DNA of 22,040 bases, taken from IMG/VR virus record IMGVR_UViG_3300022594_000032, positions 1 through 22,040 of that record; one strand, given 5' to 3'. The notes beneath the pieces were generated by a model, which was given only the letters and a program-made list of their open reading frames with translations, was not told the origin of the DNA and did no database searches. Made by a program: the position numbers and the translations under genes. Below are positions 16,070-21,399 of the stretch, in pieces. Source of the DNA: a virus. The stretch's first letter is position 1. Each line of letters starts with the position of its first letter.

Positions 16070-16492
16070 ATGAAAATACAGCGCGTAGACATTCGCCTCG
16101 ACTCTGTGCAGACGAGACTGTCTGTACTTCAAAAGAAATGCCTACCCTATGACAAACCTTACGACACAACTCATGGATATTGGTGGATTGCTACTAAGGA
16201 TGGTGTGGATTGTGGTTTCGCAGGTCTTGTTTATTCTTCTCGCTGGTCTGATTGCGGTTACCTTATACGCGCTGGTGTTGTTCCTAATTATCGTGGACGG
16301 GGATTACAGAAGAAGTTTATTCGCGTCCGCATCAGACAGGCGAAAACTCTCAAAATGAACTGGTTGATCACCAGCACCTACGACAACCCTGCTTCTGCTA
16401 ATTCTCTAATCTCATGTGGTTTCAAGATGTTTAACCCATCACAACCTTGGATGGCTAAACATACCTCGTATTGGCGATTAAAACTGGAGTGA
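16070..16492 (+). CDS. GNAT family N-acetyltransferase
   Basis: 140 residues. The acetyl-CoA-binding motif A is clear: AGVVPNYRGRGLQKKFI at about 69-84, with R/Q-x-x-G-x-G/A. A second motif, DNPASANSLISCGF, lies at about 105-118, where an N-x-x-S-x-x-L..GF pattern is usual. The preceding beta strands (YWWIATKDGVDCGFAGLVY) complete the fold. The enzyme moves an acetyl group from acetyl-CoA to an amine; the substrate cannot be read. The ATG has no Shine-Dalgarno site, unlike its neighbours. It lies right after the lysozyme and 2 bases before the phosphoesterase. Phage acetyltransferases can modify host or phage proteins or nucleic acids; which one applies is unknown. Confidence 0.8.
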   Translation: MKIQRVDIRLDSVQTRLSVLQKKCLPYDKPYDTTHGYWWIATKDGVDCGFAGLVYSSRWSDCGYLIRAGVVPNYRGRGLQKKFIRVRIRQAKTLKMNWLITSTYDNPASANSLISCGFKMFNPSQPWMAKHTSYWRLKLE

Positions 16493-16494
16493 TC

Positions 16495-17460
16495 ATGCCT
16501 CAAAAGCCCCGTGTTACCGATGCTGAGTTCATAGAATTGTGGAAAACACATGGTTCTATTACTGCTATACACAAAATAATAGGGGGCAATCTACGAACCC
16601 TTCAGAGGCGCAGAGCAGAATTAGAGACAAGATATGGTCTGTTATTGGAAGCTAAGGACCCAAACAATAGGCCAGAGAGATCGGCATCAGCCTATCAACG
16701 CAAGCAGCTGGGTGTTTTAAATGGGGTGGGCATAGTATTTTCAGACGCACACTATTGGCCTGGCATCATCACAACTGCTCATAAAGGTCTTTTATGGGCG
16801 ATTAAAGAGTTTAAGCCAGCATTTGTGATATGTAATGGCGATGCTTTGGACGGGGCATCTATCAGTCGCCACCCACCTTCTGGTGTATCAGGTAAAGAGC
16901 CTAGTCTCATAGAAGAGTTAAAAGCTTGTCAGAAACGACTTGCTGAGGTCGAAGAGACGGCCAAGGAGGCGCGTCATAACGTCAGACTAGTCTATACATG
17001 GGGTAATCACGATGCGCGGTTTAACGCCCGTTTAGCAGCCAATGCGCCTGAGTTTGCCCAAACCTATGGGTTTAAGTTAGAGGACCATTTCCCAGCCTGG
17101 GAGTTCTGTATGACCTGCTGGCCTACAGATGATTTGGTTGTTAAACATAGGTATAAAGGTGGTGTTCATGCAACGCACAATAACACCGCAACAGCAGGAA
17201 AAAGTATTGTTACTGGCCACCTGCACAGCCTAAAAGTAACACCTTATGCTGACTATAACGGTAACCGATTTGGCGTAGATACAGGTACACTTGCTGAACC
17301 ATATGGACCGCAGTTCAGTTATGGAGAGGACAATCCCCTAAATCACAGGTCAGGTTTCGCAATTCTGACATTTATTGATGGGAAACTTCTTTGGCCTGAA
17401 CTGGTTCATAAGTGGGACGAAAATCAGGTCGAGTTTAGAGGTCAAATCATCAACGTTTAA
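16495..17460 (+). CDS. Calcineurin-like metallophosphoesterase with N-terminal helix-turn-helix-like region
   Basis: 321 residues. ATG 16495 has GGAG 6 bases upstream; an in-frame TTG at 16471 lies inside the previous gene. Metal-binding motifs are in the family order: D84-x-H86 in VFSDAHYWP, G115-D116-x-x-D119 in CNGDALDG, G170-N171-H172-D173 in WGNHDAR, H226 and H229 in GVHATHN, and G241-H242-x-H244 in VTGHLHS. The N-terminal 50 residues (DAEFIELWKTHGSITAIHKI with a following RTLQRRRAELETRYG) look like a helix-turn-helix. Members hydrolyse phosphodiesters or phosphomonoesters with two metals, many acting on nucleic acids. The substrate here is unknown. It lies at the end of the late operon. 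Confidence 0.85.
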   Translation: MPQKPRVTDAEFIELWKTHGSITAIHKIIGGNLRTLQRRRAELETRYGLLLEAKDPNNRPERSASAYQRKQLGVLNGVGIVFSDAHYWPGIITTAHKGLLWAIKEFKPAFVICNGDALDGASISRHPPSGVSGKEPSLIEELKACQKRLAEVEETAKEARHNVRLVYTWGNHDARFNARLAANAPEFAQTYGFKLEDHFPAWEFCMTCWPTDDLVVKHRYKGGVHATHNNTATAGKSIVTGHLHSLKVTPYADYNGNRFGVDTGTLAEPYGPQFSYGEDNPLNHRSGFAILTFIDGKLLWPELVHKWDENQVEFRGQIINV

Positions 17461-17469
17461 AGGATTTAT

Positions 17470-17712
17470 ATGTACAAGGTCGAGATCGAGTTGGGTGGCT
17501 GGGGCGAAACAATCACAATCGAAACCAGCGATTTTTCTAAAGTTGCTTTGTTGTCTGAGTTTATCGAGTTGCAAGAAGAGTGCGGCTGGTGCGAAGACGA
17601 CGAATTAGTCTTCACTGACGAAGACGGTATCAGCTACTACTATGACGAAGAAGCTGACGAATGGATTGAAATCGAAGACGAAGAAGAAGACGAAGAAGAA
17701 GATTACGAGTAA
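17470..17712 (+). CDS. Very acidic 80-residue protein
   Basis: AAAGGA at 17460-17465 sets the ATG. The protein has 33 Asp or Glu among 80 residues and only two Lys and no Arg, giving a net charge near -31. The last 14 residues are almost all acidic (EIEDEEEDEEEDYE). The N-terminal part (EIELGGWGETITIETSDFSK) has beta character and the middle has two Cys (CGWC). Strongly acidic phage proteins sometimes mimic DNA and block restriction or DNA-binding host proteins. Charge alone does not prove that, and it may be a virion or regulatory protein. It is the last gene of the late operon. Confidence 0.65.
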   Translation: MYKVEIELGGWGETITIETSDFSKVALLSEFIELQEECGWCEDDELVFTDEDGISYYYDEEADEWIEIEDEEEDEEEDYE

Positions 17713-17724
17713 TCTTACGAGTAA
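17703..17724. repeat. Tandem near-palindrome TTACGAGTAA at the operon junction
   Basis: TTACGAGTAA occurs at 17703-17712 and again at 17715-17724, 12 bases apart. Each is a near-palindrome (TTAC/GTAA) that carries TAA on both strands. The first copy gives the stop of the acidic gene, and the second gives the stop of the leftward gene. The first is part of a 14-base inverted repeat (GATTAC/GTAATC, 17701-17714). No T-rich terminator hairpin is seen. Confidence 0.5.
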
Positions 17725-17906
17725 ATTAGAGGCATAACGTCTTGCACGATTTCTTGAATGCAGGCCAAGGTCTGCTCCACAGGGACATCGTGTTTACGCT
17801 GCGATCTAAGTAGTTCGCTAATTTCACTGAGGGCTATCCACGCATCACTTGCATGGATGGCTCTTTTTGCATCTTCTAGGTCTTCAAACTCTAGAGTGAC
17901 TTTCAT
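17715..17906 (-). CDS. 63-residue hypothetical protein, last gene of the leftward operon
   Basis: The chosen start is ATG 17906, which overlaps the stop of the upstream 33-residue gene as ATGA; a longer frame from 18068 covers two upstream genes and is rejected. The protein is helical and charged (VTLEFEDLEDAKRAIHASDAW, then ISELLRSQRKHDVP) and ends QEIVQDVMPLIYS. The fold is not recognised. It is the final gene of the early operon, 2 bases from the oppositely directed acidic gene, so the operons meet head-on. Confidence 0.6.
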   Translation of the reverse strand: MKVTLEFEDLEDAKRAIHASDAWIALSEISELLRSQRKHDVPVEQTLACIQEIVQDVMPLIYS

Positions 17907-18004
17907 TTCTCTATGCTCATGTAAAGCACGGCTATCAGGATTGCCACCCCAATAACCGCACCTGAAAAAAGTAAAGCAATAATGGTGAGTAAAGAATCGA
18001 TCAT
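17903..18004 (-). CDS. 33-residue single-span membrane peptide
   Basis: It starts at ATG 18004 and stops at TGA 17903-17905, with a strong AAGGAGG ribosome site 5 bases upstream. The sequence is short and almost all membrane helix (LLTIIALLFSGAVIGVAILI, then AVLYMSIEK). Its start overlaps the upstream stop and its stop overlaps the downstream start, both as ATGA. The strong ribosome site and two coupled junctions support a real gene. Small phage membrane peptides can act in superinfection exclusion or membrane stress, but no role is shown here. Confidence 0.6.
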   Translation of the reverse strand: MIDSLLTIIALLFSGAVIGVAILIAVLYMSIEK

Positions 18005-18252
18005 GCTTGCCTCCTTGCTCTAATTGTGTGGGCGCAAAAATTTTTTGTGTGATTGCAAGAAATTGCATCTAAAAAAATACCTGTTATTGAAATATCTTCA
18101 CACAACTTTGCACACGCCTCACGCTCTTTTCTAGCAATATCTGAATTAATGAAAGTTGCCTTACACGCCTCACAAATGGCTTCTATCAACTCAAGCGGTG
18201 TTAAATCTTTAGAAGCCCTCAAAAGGGCTAATTTTTCTGCGTCGCTAATCAT
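18001..18252 (-). CDS. 83-residue EREACAK-motif small protein
   Basis: The start is ATG 18252, overlapping the upstream stop as ATGA, with AAGGGG just before it; an earlier ATG at 18285 lies within the upstream gene. It contains MISDAEKLALLRASKDLTPL, a Cys-containing helix (EAICEACKATF), the motif RKEREACAKLCED at about 41-53 and an ending IRARRQA. The same motif and an IRARGQA ending occur in the gene upstream, so the two are paralogs. The motif is common in small phage proteins of unknown function. Confidence 0.65.
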   Translation of the reverse strand: MISDAEKLALLRASKDLTPLELIEAICEACKATFINSDIARKEREACAKLCEDISITGIFLDAISCNHTKNFCAHTIRARRQA

Positions 18253-18512
18253 GCTTGTCCCCTTGCTCGGATTAAAGCTGCACAAGCATTACTTGCGTAA
18301 TTAAATGCTTCAACAGGTGTTCCGTTCGTAATTACATGAGCAATCAGTTCATCACACACCTTTGCACAAGCTTCACGCTCTTTCTCTGCTGCCAGTTTGG
18401 CAAAGGCTTCAAGTTGCTCAAGATTGCACAAGAATTCAACATAACAATTTTGGTTTTGCCATGCCCTTGCACCAGCCTGTCTAGCCATCTCAATGATTTC
18501 ATCTTGTGTCAT
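18249..18512 (-). CDS. 87-residue EREACAK-motif small protein
   Basis: AAAGGAGAA precedes ATG 18512. The N-terminus is TQDEIIEMARQAGARAW and the middle LEQLEAFAKLAAEKEREACA, then KVCDE; it ends AALIRARGQA. It shares EIIEMAR and EELEAFAKL-type segments with the next gene upstream and EREACAK with the gene downstream. It overlaps both neighbours by ATGA. The probable all-helical protein has no catalytic motif. Function unknown. Confidence 0.65.
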   Translation of the reverse strand: MTQDEIIEMARQAGARAWQNQNCYVEFLCNLEQLEAFAKLAAEKEREACAKVCDELIAHVITNGTPVEAFNYASNACAALIRARGQA

Positions 18513-18754
18513 GTGTTCTTCTCCTTTAATTTAGCACCTATGGCTCGGGCTAGTATCCCTGCAAGGTCAGCCGAAATGGTGCAGTTGTGTTTTGCAAATG
18601 TCTTTTGCGCCTCCTCATCCGTCAGCCCTACCCATGTTCGTTGTTGTTTCTCTGCTACCAGTTTGGCAAAGGCTTCAAGTTCTTCATAAGAATTAAACGT
18701 CCATCCTTCAACGTTGCCATACCATGCTCTAGGTCTAGCCATCTCAATGATTTC
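18381..18754. repeat. Duplicated DNA between the two paralog genes
   Basis: The 20 bases at 18481-18500 occur exactly again at 18735-18754. A 35-base stretch at 18381-18415 matches 18647-18681 with one mismatch (G at 18391, A at 18657). Offsets are 254 and 266 bases, so an insertion or deletion of 12 bases separates the copies. This is direct evidence of tandem duplication of the gene at 18249-18512 and 18509-18766. A weaker third match (tttgcaca...tcacgctctt, 18107-18130 versus 18361-18384) covers the EREACAK segment. Confidence 0.8.
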
Positions 18755-18766
18755 TTCACTGTTCAT
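18509..18766 (-). CDS. 85-residue paralog with EEIIEMAR and FAKL segments
   Basis: Two adjacent ATGs, at 18769 and 18766, are possible; AAGG fits the second better, with about 6 bases of spacing. A longer frame from 18787 overlaps the upstream gene. It opens with NSEEIIEMARPRAWYG and continues GWTFNSYEELEAFAKLVAEK. It differs from the sister gene by ending with WVGLTDEEAQKTFAKHNC and ILARAIGAKLKEKNT. The W.GLTDEE motif is frequent in small phage proteins. Its 3' half is unlike the downstream copy, so this looks like a mosaic of the paralog family. Confidence 0.6.
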   Translation of the reverse strand: MNSEEIIEMARPRAWYGNVEGWTFNSYEELEAFAKLVAEKQQRTWVGLTDEEAQKTFAKHNCTISADLAGILARAIGAKLKEKNT

Positions 18767-18959
18767 CATGTGCCTTTTCTGCGCCACTTAGGACGCGCAT
18801 ACGTTCCAATAAGATACTTAAAGGTTCAAGTTTCATTACTCTAGCGCAACTTACAGCTATCGGTGCCCACATGCGTCCTGAGTCCGAACACACCCTCGTG
18901 TTCAGATAGTCCTCAAAGAAAGACTTCACGCAGGCTTTTAGTTCTTCATCTTGTGTCAT
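18756..18959 (-). CDS. 67-residue hypothetical protein
   Basis: The start is ATG 18959, which overlaps the upstream stop as ATGA; a start at 18971 has the Shine-Dalgarno too close. It begins MTQDEELKACVKSFFEDYLN, like the TQDE opening of its downstream relative, and ends ILLERMRVLSGAEKAHDEQ. The middle, VCSDSGRMWAPIAVSCARV, is short and has a Cys at each end. The last bases overlap the next gene. Function unknown; the shared opening suggests a link to the neighbouring family. Confidence 0.6.
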   Translation of the reverse strand: MTQDEELKACVKSFFEDYLNTRVCSDSGRMWAPIAVSCARVMKLEPLSILLERMRVLSGAEKAHDEQ

Positions 18960-19243
18960 ATAGCCTGCCATTCCCTTTCTGATCTACCTGAGTTAGACCT
19001 AGCTGTTTTACCTGTTAACTCCACCATCCCCATCTTTTGCATTTCTGGCAATCGCCTCCAAACCTGATCGTTCCGCAGGCCAGAATACTTTGCTATGCCA
19101 TCTTTTCCTAGGGGGCCATATCTTTTAAGGCAGGCATGGATAACTTCTGTATGGGCTTTTGCTACATCAGTGATGCTTTCAGCAGCCATATGACTTGTTA
19201 TTGGATCAAGGACCCGCGCTCTGAAGAAATCGAGTATTTTCAT
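18956..19243 (-). CDS. Small winged-helix/helix-turn-helix protein
   Basis: 95 residues from ATG 19243, chosen because it overlaps the upstream stop as ATGA; a start at 19300 would overlap that gene by 60 bases. It contains FRARVLDPITSHMAAESITD, where the DP.TS..AAE pattern is common in phage winged-helix proteins. A helix-turn-helix-like region follows at about 43-72: GPLGKDGIAKYSGLRNDQVW with RRLPEMQKMGMVEL. The C-terminus is Arg/Ser-rich (GKTARSNSGRSEREWQ). It probably binds DNA, perhaps as a regulator or replication accessory. The exact target is unknown. Confidence 0.65.
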   Translation of the reverse strand: MKILDFFRARVLDPITSHMAAESITDVAKAHTEVIHACLKRYGPLGKDGIAKYSGLRNDQVWRRLPEMQKMGMVELTGKTARSNSGRSEREWQAI

Positions 19244-19455
19244 TTCCTGACCACTCTGCGAAACATTCTGTCTGGATGCGTCCAAAAGGCTTGATGACAT
19301 CTGTTTTCCTCTTTCATTTGTGTTTTATAGCCAAATTTATCAGTACAGTCCTCACAGATCGAGCAAGTTTCCTTGACCAATCGTGCGAGGGCTAACCATT
19401 CCATAAATTGCTTTCTAGAGTGAAAGCATAAAGGTTTGAGTTCTTCGTCCATCAT
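19240..19455 (-). CDS. Small Cys-rich probable zinc-binding protein
   Basis: 71 residues. It starts at ATG 19455, one base into the upstream stop, with another ATG directly after. A C31-x-x-C34-x-x-C37 cluster (CSICEDC) and C53-H54 (NRCHQAFW) suggest a zinc site. The N-terminal half has EWLALARLVKET and the C-terminal half is basic (DRMFRRVVRK). Small zinc proteins of this kind in phage early operons often bind nucleic acids. The function is not established. It overlaps the downstream winged-helix gene. Confidence 0.6.
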   Translation of the reverse strand: MMDEELKPLCFHSRKQFMEWLALARLVKETCSICEDCTDKFGYKTQMKEENRCHQAFWTHPDRMFRRVVRK

Positions 19456-19745
19456 CAGAAGGGTACGGAGTCGTCCATATCCTCAACGGTTTTAACAGGC
19501 GTGTTTTGCTTGGCAGCTTTGGCCTTCTCAAGCACTACAGAGTTAAATTTCTCGTTGGCATAGATGTAGTTAAACCATTTGCCATCGTCCATTTTCTTTG
19601 ATGGGTACTTAACGAACTCACCCTTACTGCCTGACATGATGCTGCAACTCTTAATCGTGATAAATGGGTCTACGCCCACTTTAGAGGATAGGATTAAGTT
19701 AAAGGAGGGGTATTTGCCCTCTTTCCATTCGATTGAAATTTCCAT
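19455..19745 (-). CDS. SSB-like protein with C-terminal acidic tail
   Basis: 96 residues; AAGG precedes ATG 19745. The N-terminal beta-rich body (EISIEWKEGKYPSFNLILSS, ...DPFITIKSCSIMSGSKGEFV, KYPSKKMDDGKWFNYIY) is followed by a Lys/Ala-rich linker and ends EDMDDSVPF. The tail matches the C-terminal acidic tip of single-stranded DNA-binding proteins, usually D-D-x-x-P-F, which recruits partner proteins. The core (SGSKGEFVKYPSKK) also resembles SpoVG-type sequences. It is 2 bases downstream of the annealing protein, as SSB genes often are. Single-stranded DNA binding is inferred. Confidence 0.6.
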   Translation of the reverse strand: MEISIEWKEGKYPSFNLILSSKVGVDPFITIKSCSIMSGSKGEFVKYPSKKMDDGKWFNYIYANEKFNSVVLEKAKAAKQNTPVKTVEDMDDSVPF

Positions 19746-19747
19746 GA

Positions 19748-20365
19748 TTAACCTTTCTGTTTTTTAATTGCGGATCTGGTTGGTGCAGTTAACTGACTCC
19801 AGAGCCATACTTTTTGATCACTATCTAGCATTGCCTCGTCGAGCATTTGGGATGCTTCTTTTGCTTTGCCGACACTAACCAATTCCTCACAAGATGCTGC
19901 CATCTCACGTAAGAATTCTTCGTCTTCCTCATTAACCGTTGGGTTACCTTTGGGAGTAATTATTGGTGCATCACCTTTGCGTCTAACACCACCTTCTTCG
20001 GGAATGTCTTCACCACTAAAAATGTATAGACCGAGACCATGCAATGCCAAACCTTTTGTCATGCAACGCATGATGGCTGTGTTGACTGCAAATGCATCAG
20101 GATTAGGGATTGCTTTGTTGCGGTAATCCATCACAGGCAATTGGCAGGTCATTGGTTTGCCAAACATAACGACAGTAACCATCACCATTGCTGTGCCATT
20201 GATGTCTACAAATGGTTTGCCATCAAACATTTCTATCTTGTATGTGGCTGCTGGATCGGCCTTTAGAGCCTCTGCCCATGCCCATGCCCATGACAGGTAT
20301 GTCAGACCATTTTTCTTCTCTGTATGCTCGTTTACATTCAGTTTAAGTAGGTTCTCTACACTCAT
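19748..20365 (-). CDS. Single-strand annealing protein, Sak family (DUF1071-like)
   Basis: 205 residues. Conserved features are the YLSWAWAWAEALKADP segment at about 23-38, VDINGTAMVMVTVVMFGK, and NTAIMRCMTKGLALHGLGLY with IFSGEDIP at 95-122. These match the Sak/DUF1071 single-strand annealing family of the Rad52-like group. A charged linker and a helical C-terminus (about 145-205) follow; they may contact partners. Sak proteins pair complementary strands in phage recombination and repair. It shares an operon with the SSB-like gene. The ATG overlaps the upstream stop as ATGA. No matching exonuclease is seen in the window. Confidence 0.85.
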   Translation of the reverse strand: MSVENLLKLNVNEHTEKKNGLTYLSWAWAWAEALKADPAATYKIEMFDGKPFVDINGTAMVMVTVVMFGKPMTCQLPVMDYRNKAIPNPDAFAVNTAIMRCMTKGLALHGLGLYIFSGEDIPEEGGVRRKGDAPIITPKGNPTVNEEDEEFLREMAASCEELVSVGKAKEASQMLDEAMLDSDQKVWLWSQLTAPTRSAIKKQKG

Positions 20366-20544
20366 TTCTTTTCCTTTTTAATTTCAATAATTATTGGATC
20401 AATTAATTCTTGAGCATATTGCAATGCTTTTTTTTCCATGTCGTCACCATGAAATGATTGTTCGTAATACCAACGACGCTGAAACCAAACTTTACTTTCT
20501 ACTACCCAATAAGCTGTTGGATGTTTACGTACTCTTACTCTCAT
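20362..20544 (-). CDS. 60-residue basic hypothetical protein
   Basis: The start overlaps the upstream stop as TAATG, and the stop overlaps the annealing-protein start as ATGA. It is basic and aromatic (MRVRVRKHPTAYWVVESKVW with QRRWYYEQSF). The C-terminal half is helical (KKALQYAQELIDPIIIEIKK). The N-terminal strands with alternating Arg and Lys could bind nucleic acid. I do not recognise a family. Tight coupling to the annealing protein suggests the two are made together. Confidence 0.6.
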   Translation of the reverse strand: MRVRVRKHPTAYWVVESKVWFQRRWYYEQSFHGDDMEKKALQYAQELIDPIIIEIKKEKK

Positions 20545-20747
20545 TACTCTGCTCCAAATGCTAGTTCTAACTCTTCGTTGATGATGGCTTGCTGGTCTTC
20601 GGGATATAGATCCTTAAACTCAACAAAATGGTTTTCATGGCAACAGCCAATCTTTTCTTCTCTTGGCTGGCAACAATAGCAACAGTACTCAACACTTGAT
20701 GCCATAAACTCTTGCTTGAACTGTTCGTATAGGCTTTTTACTTTCAT
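20544..20747 (-). CDS. Small Cys-rich probable zinc protein
   Basis: 67 residues. A CCYCC cluster at 22-26 and GCCHENH at 34-40 (Cys35, Cys36, His37, His40) suggest a bound metal. Flanks are acidic helical segments (KSLYEQFKQEFM, FVEFKDLYPEDQQAIINEEL). This fold is common among small phage proteins with no known role. It may structure a zinc-bound hairpin for protein contacts. It overlaps both neighbours by 1 or 4 bases. Confidence 0.65.
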   Translation of the reverse strand: MKVKSLYEQFKQEFMASSVEYCCYCCQPREEKIGCCHENHFVEFKDLYPEDQQAIINEELELAFGAE

Positions 20748-20941
20748 AATTCCCTCGCTTTCATCATTGCGTCTGCCATTTGATATGCAACTTCAGCATC
20801 ATTTTGAAGTGTGCTTTCTTCATACCCAAGAAGTGCTTGCATAGCCTTAGCCGCAAAGTAATCACGCAAAGTCATGCCAGTTTGATATTTCACGCCATCG
20901 CCATAATCAACAACGATTGGAAATGCTGGTATATCTTTCAT
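20744..20941 (-). CDS. Small phage protein with GMTLRDYFAAKAMQALL motif
   Basis: 65 residues. It begins with IPAFPIVVDYGDGVKYQTGM, followed by TLRDYFAAKAMQALLGYEES, and ends AEVAYQMADAMMKAREL. The GMTLRDYFA.KA....L then AY..ADAM...RE pattern is very widespread in phage and prophage early regions, and its role is not settled. ATGA overlaps join it to both neighbours. The protein looks soluble and helical after a short N-terminal strand. Confidence 0.7.
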   Translation of the reverse strand: MKDIPAFPIVVDYGDGVKYQTGMTLRDYFAAKAMQALLGYEESTLQNDAEVAYQMADAMMKAREL

Positions 20942-21159
20942 ATCATTTTCTCCAATGCTTGGATTACTCTATCGCGCAACATGTCGATGATGTTTTGGCC
21001 ATCAAGGGTTTGCACTTCGTCAATGCTATACATGTCGTCATATAGCCTGTGATAAACAAGAATTAGTTTGTTATCTTCCCACTTTACATGCTTTACAAAT
21101 TGTGAAGTCTTCATGTTCCAAGTGCTGAAACCGTTTGTCCATGCGATGTTATGGTCCAT
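20938..21159 (-). CDS. 73-residue hypothetical protein
   Basis: ATG 21159 has a modest TGGA site and overlaps the upstream gene by 11 bases; an internal ATG at 21114 is a less likely start. Beta strands in the middle (MKTSQFVKHVKWEDNKLILV with YHRLYDD) precede a helix (IIDMLRDRVIQALEKM). I do not recognise the family and see no catalytic motif. It belongs to the same tightly packed operon. Confidence 0.55.
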   Translation of the reverse strand: MDHNIAWTNGFSTWNMKTSQFVKHVKWEDNKLILVYHRLYDDMYSIDEVQTLDGQNIIDMLRDRVIQALEKMI

Positions 21160-21397
21160 ATGTAATCCACAGTTTGTGTTCTAGTTCTTTTATTTCTTCT
21201 TCGATGTAGTTCAGTTGTTCTTCGTCTAGAGTGTCGGTGATGTCCAAACCTTTTCTGCTGCCATCTTCGTCACCGCGATAAAGAACTCTGAACTCATAAG
21301 ACTCTGGTTCGCCCCACTCAGGGTCACCTGCACAGTAGTCATACTGCACATCACACACACCTAGGTCGCCCAGGTCAACTTCAATCCAATCATTCAT
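21149..21397 (-). CDS. 82-residue acidic hypothetical protein
   Basis: It opens with NDWIEVDLGDLGVCDVQYDY, then AGDPEWGEPESYEFRVLYRG, and closes with a helix (EEQLNYIEEEIKELEHKLWI). The V.YDY..GDPE..EPESYE pattern is like small phage proteins with an unnamed alpha/beta fold. It is strongly acidic overall. The next gene upstream ends 3 bases before its start. No role is known. Confidence 0.6.
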   Translation of the reverse strand: MNDWIEVDLGDLGVCDVQYDYCAGDPEWGEPESYEFRVLYRGDEDGSRKGLDITDTLDEEQLNYIEEEIKELEHKLWITYGP

Positions 21398-21399
21398 TG

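Noticed and set aside
16149-16358. 69-residue frame with two membrane-like stretches nested inside the acetyltransferase gene
   Set aside because: It looks like a nested membrane protein, but there is no ribosome site at its ATG and no coupling, and the host frame has well conserved GNAT motifs. It is worth a glance in comparative data but is not supported here.
17758-18844. Rightward frames within the leftward operon (17758-17955, 18053-18304, 18336-18689, 18587-18844)
   Set aside because: They are antisense to a chain of genes joined by ATGA with good ribosome sites, and their products are Ser/Cys/Phe-rich as expected for shadows.
18952-18971. Start at ATG 18971 for the 67-residue gene
   Set aside because: The AAGGG before it is almost touching the ATG; ATG 18959 overlaps the upstream stop like its neighbours.
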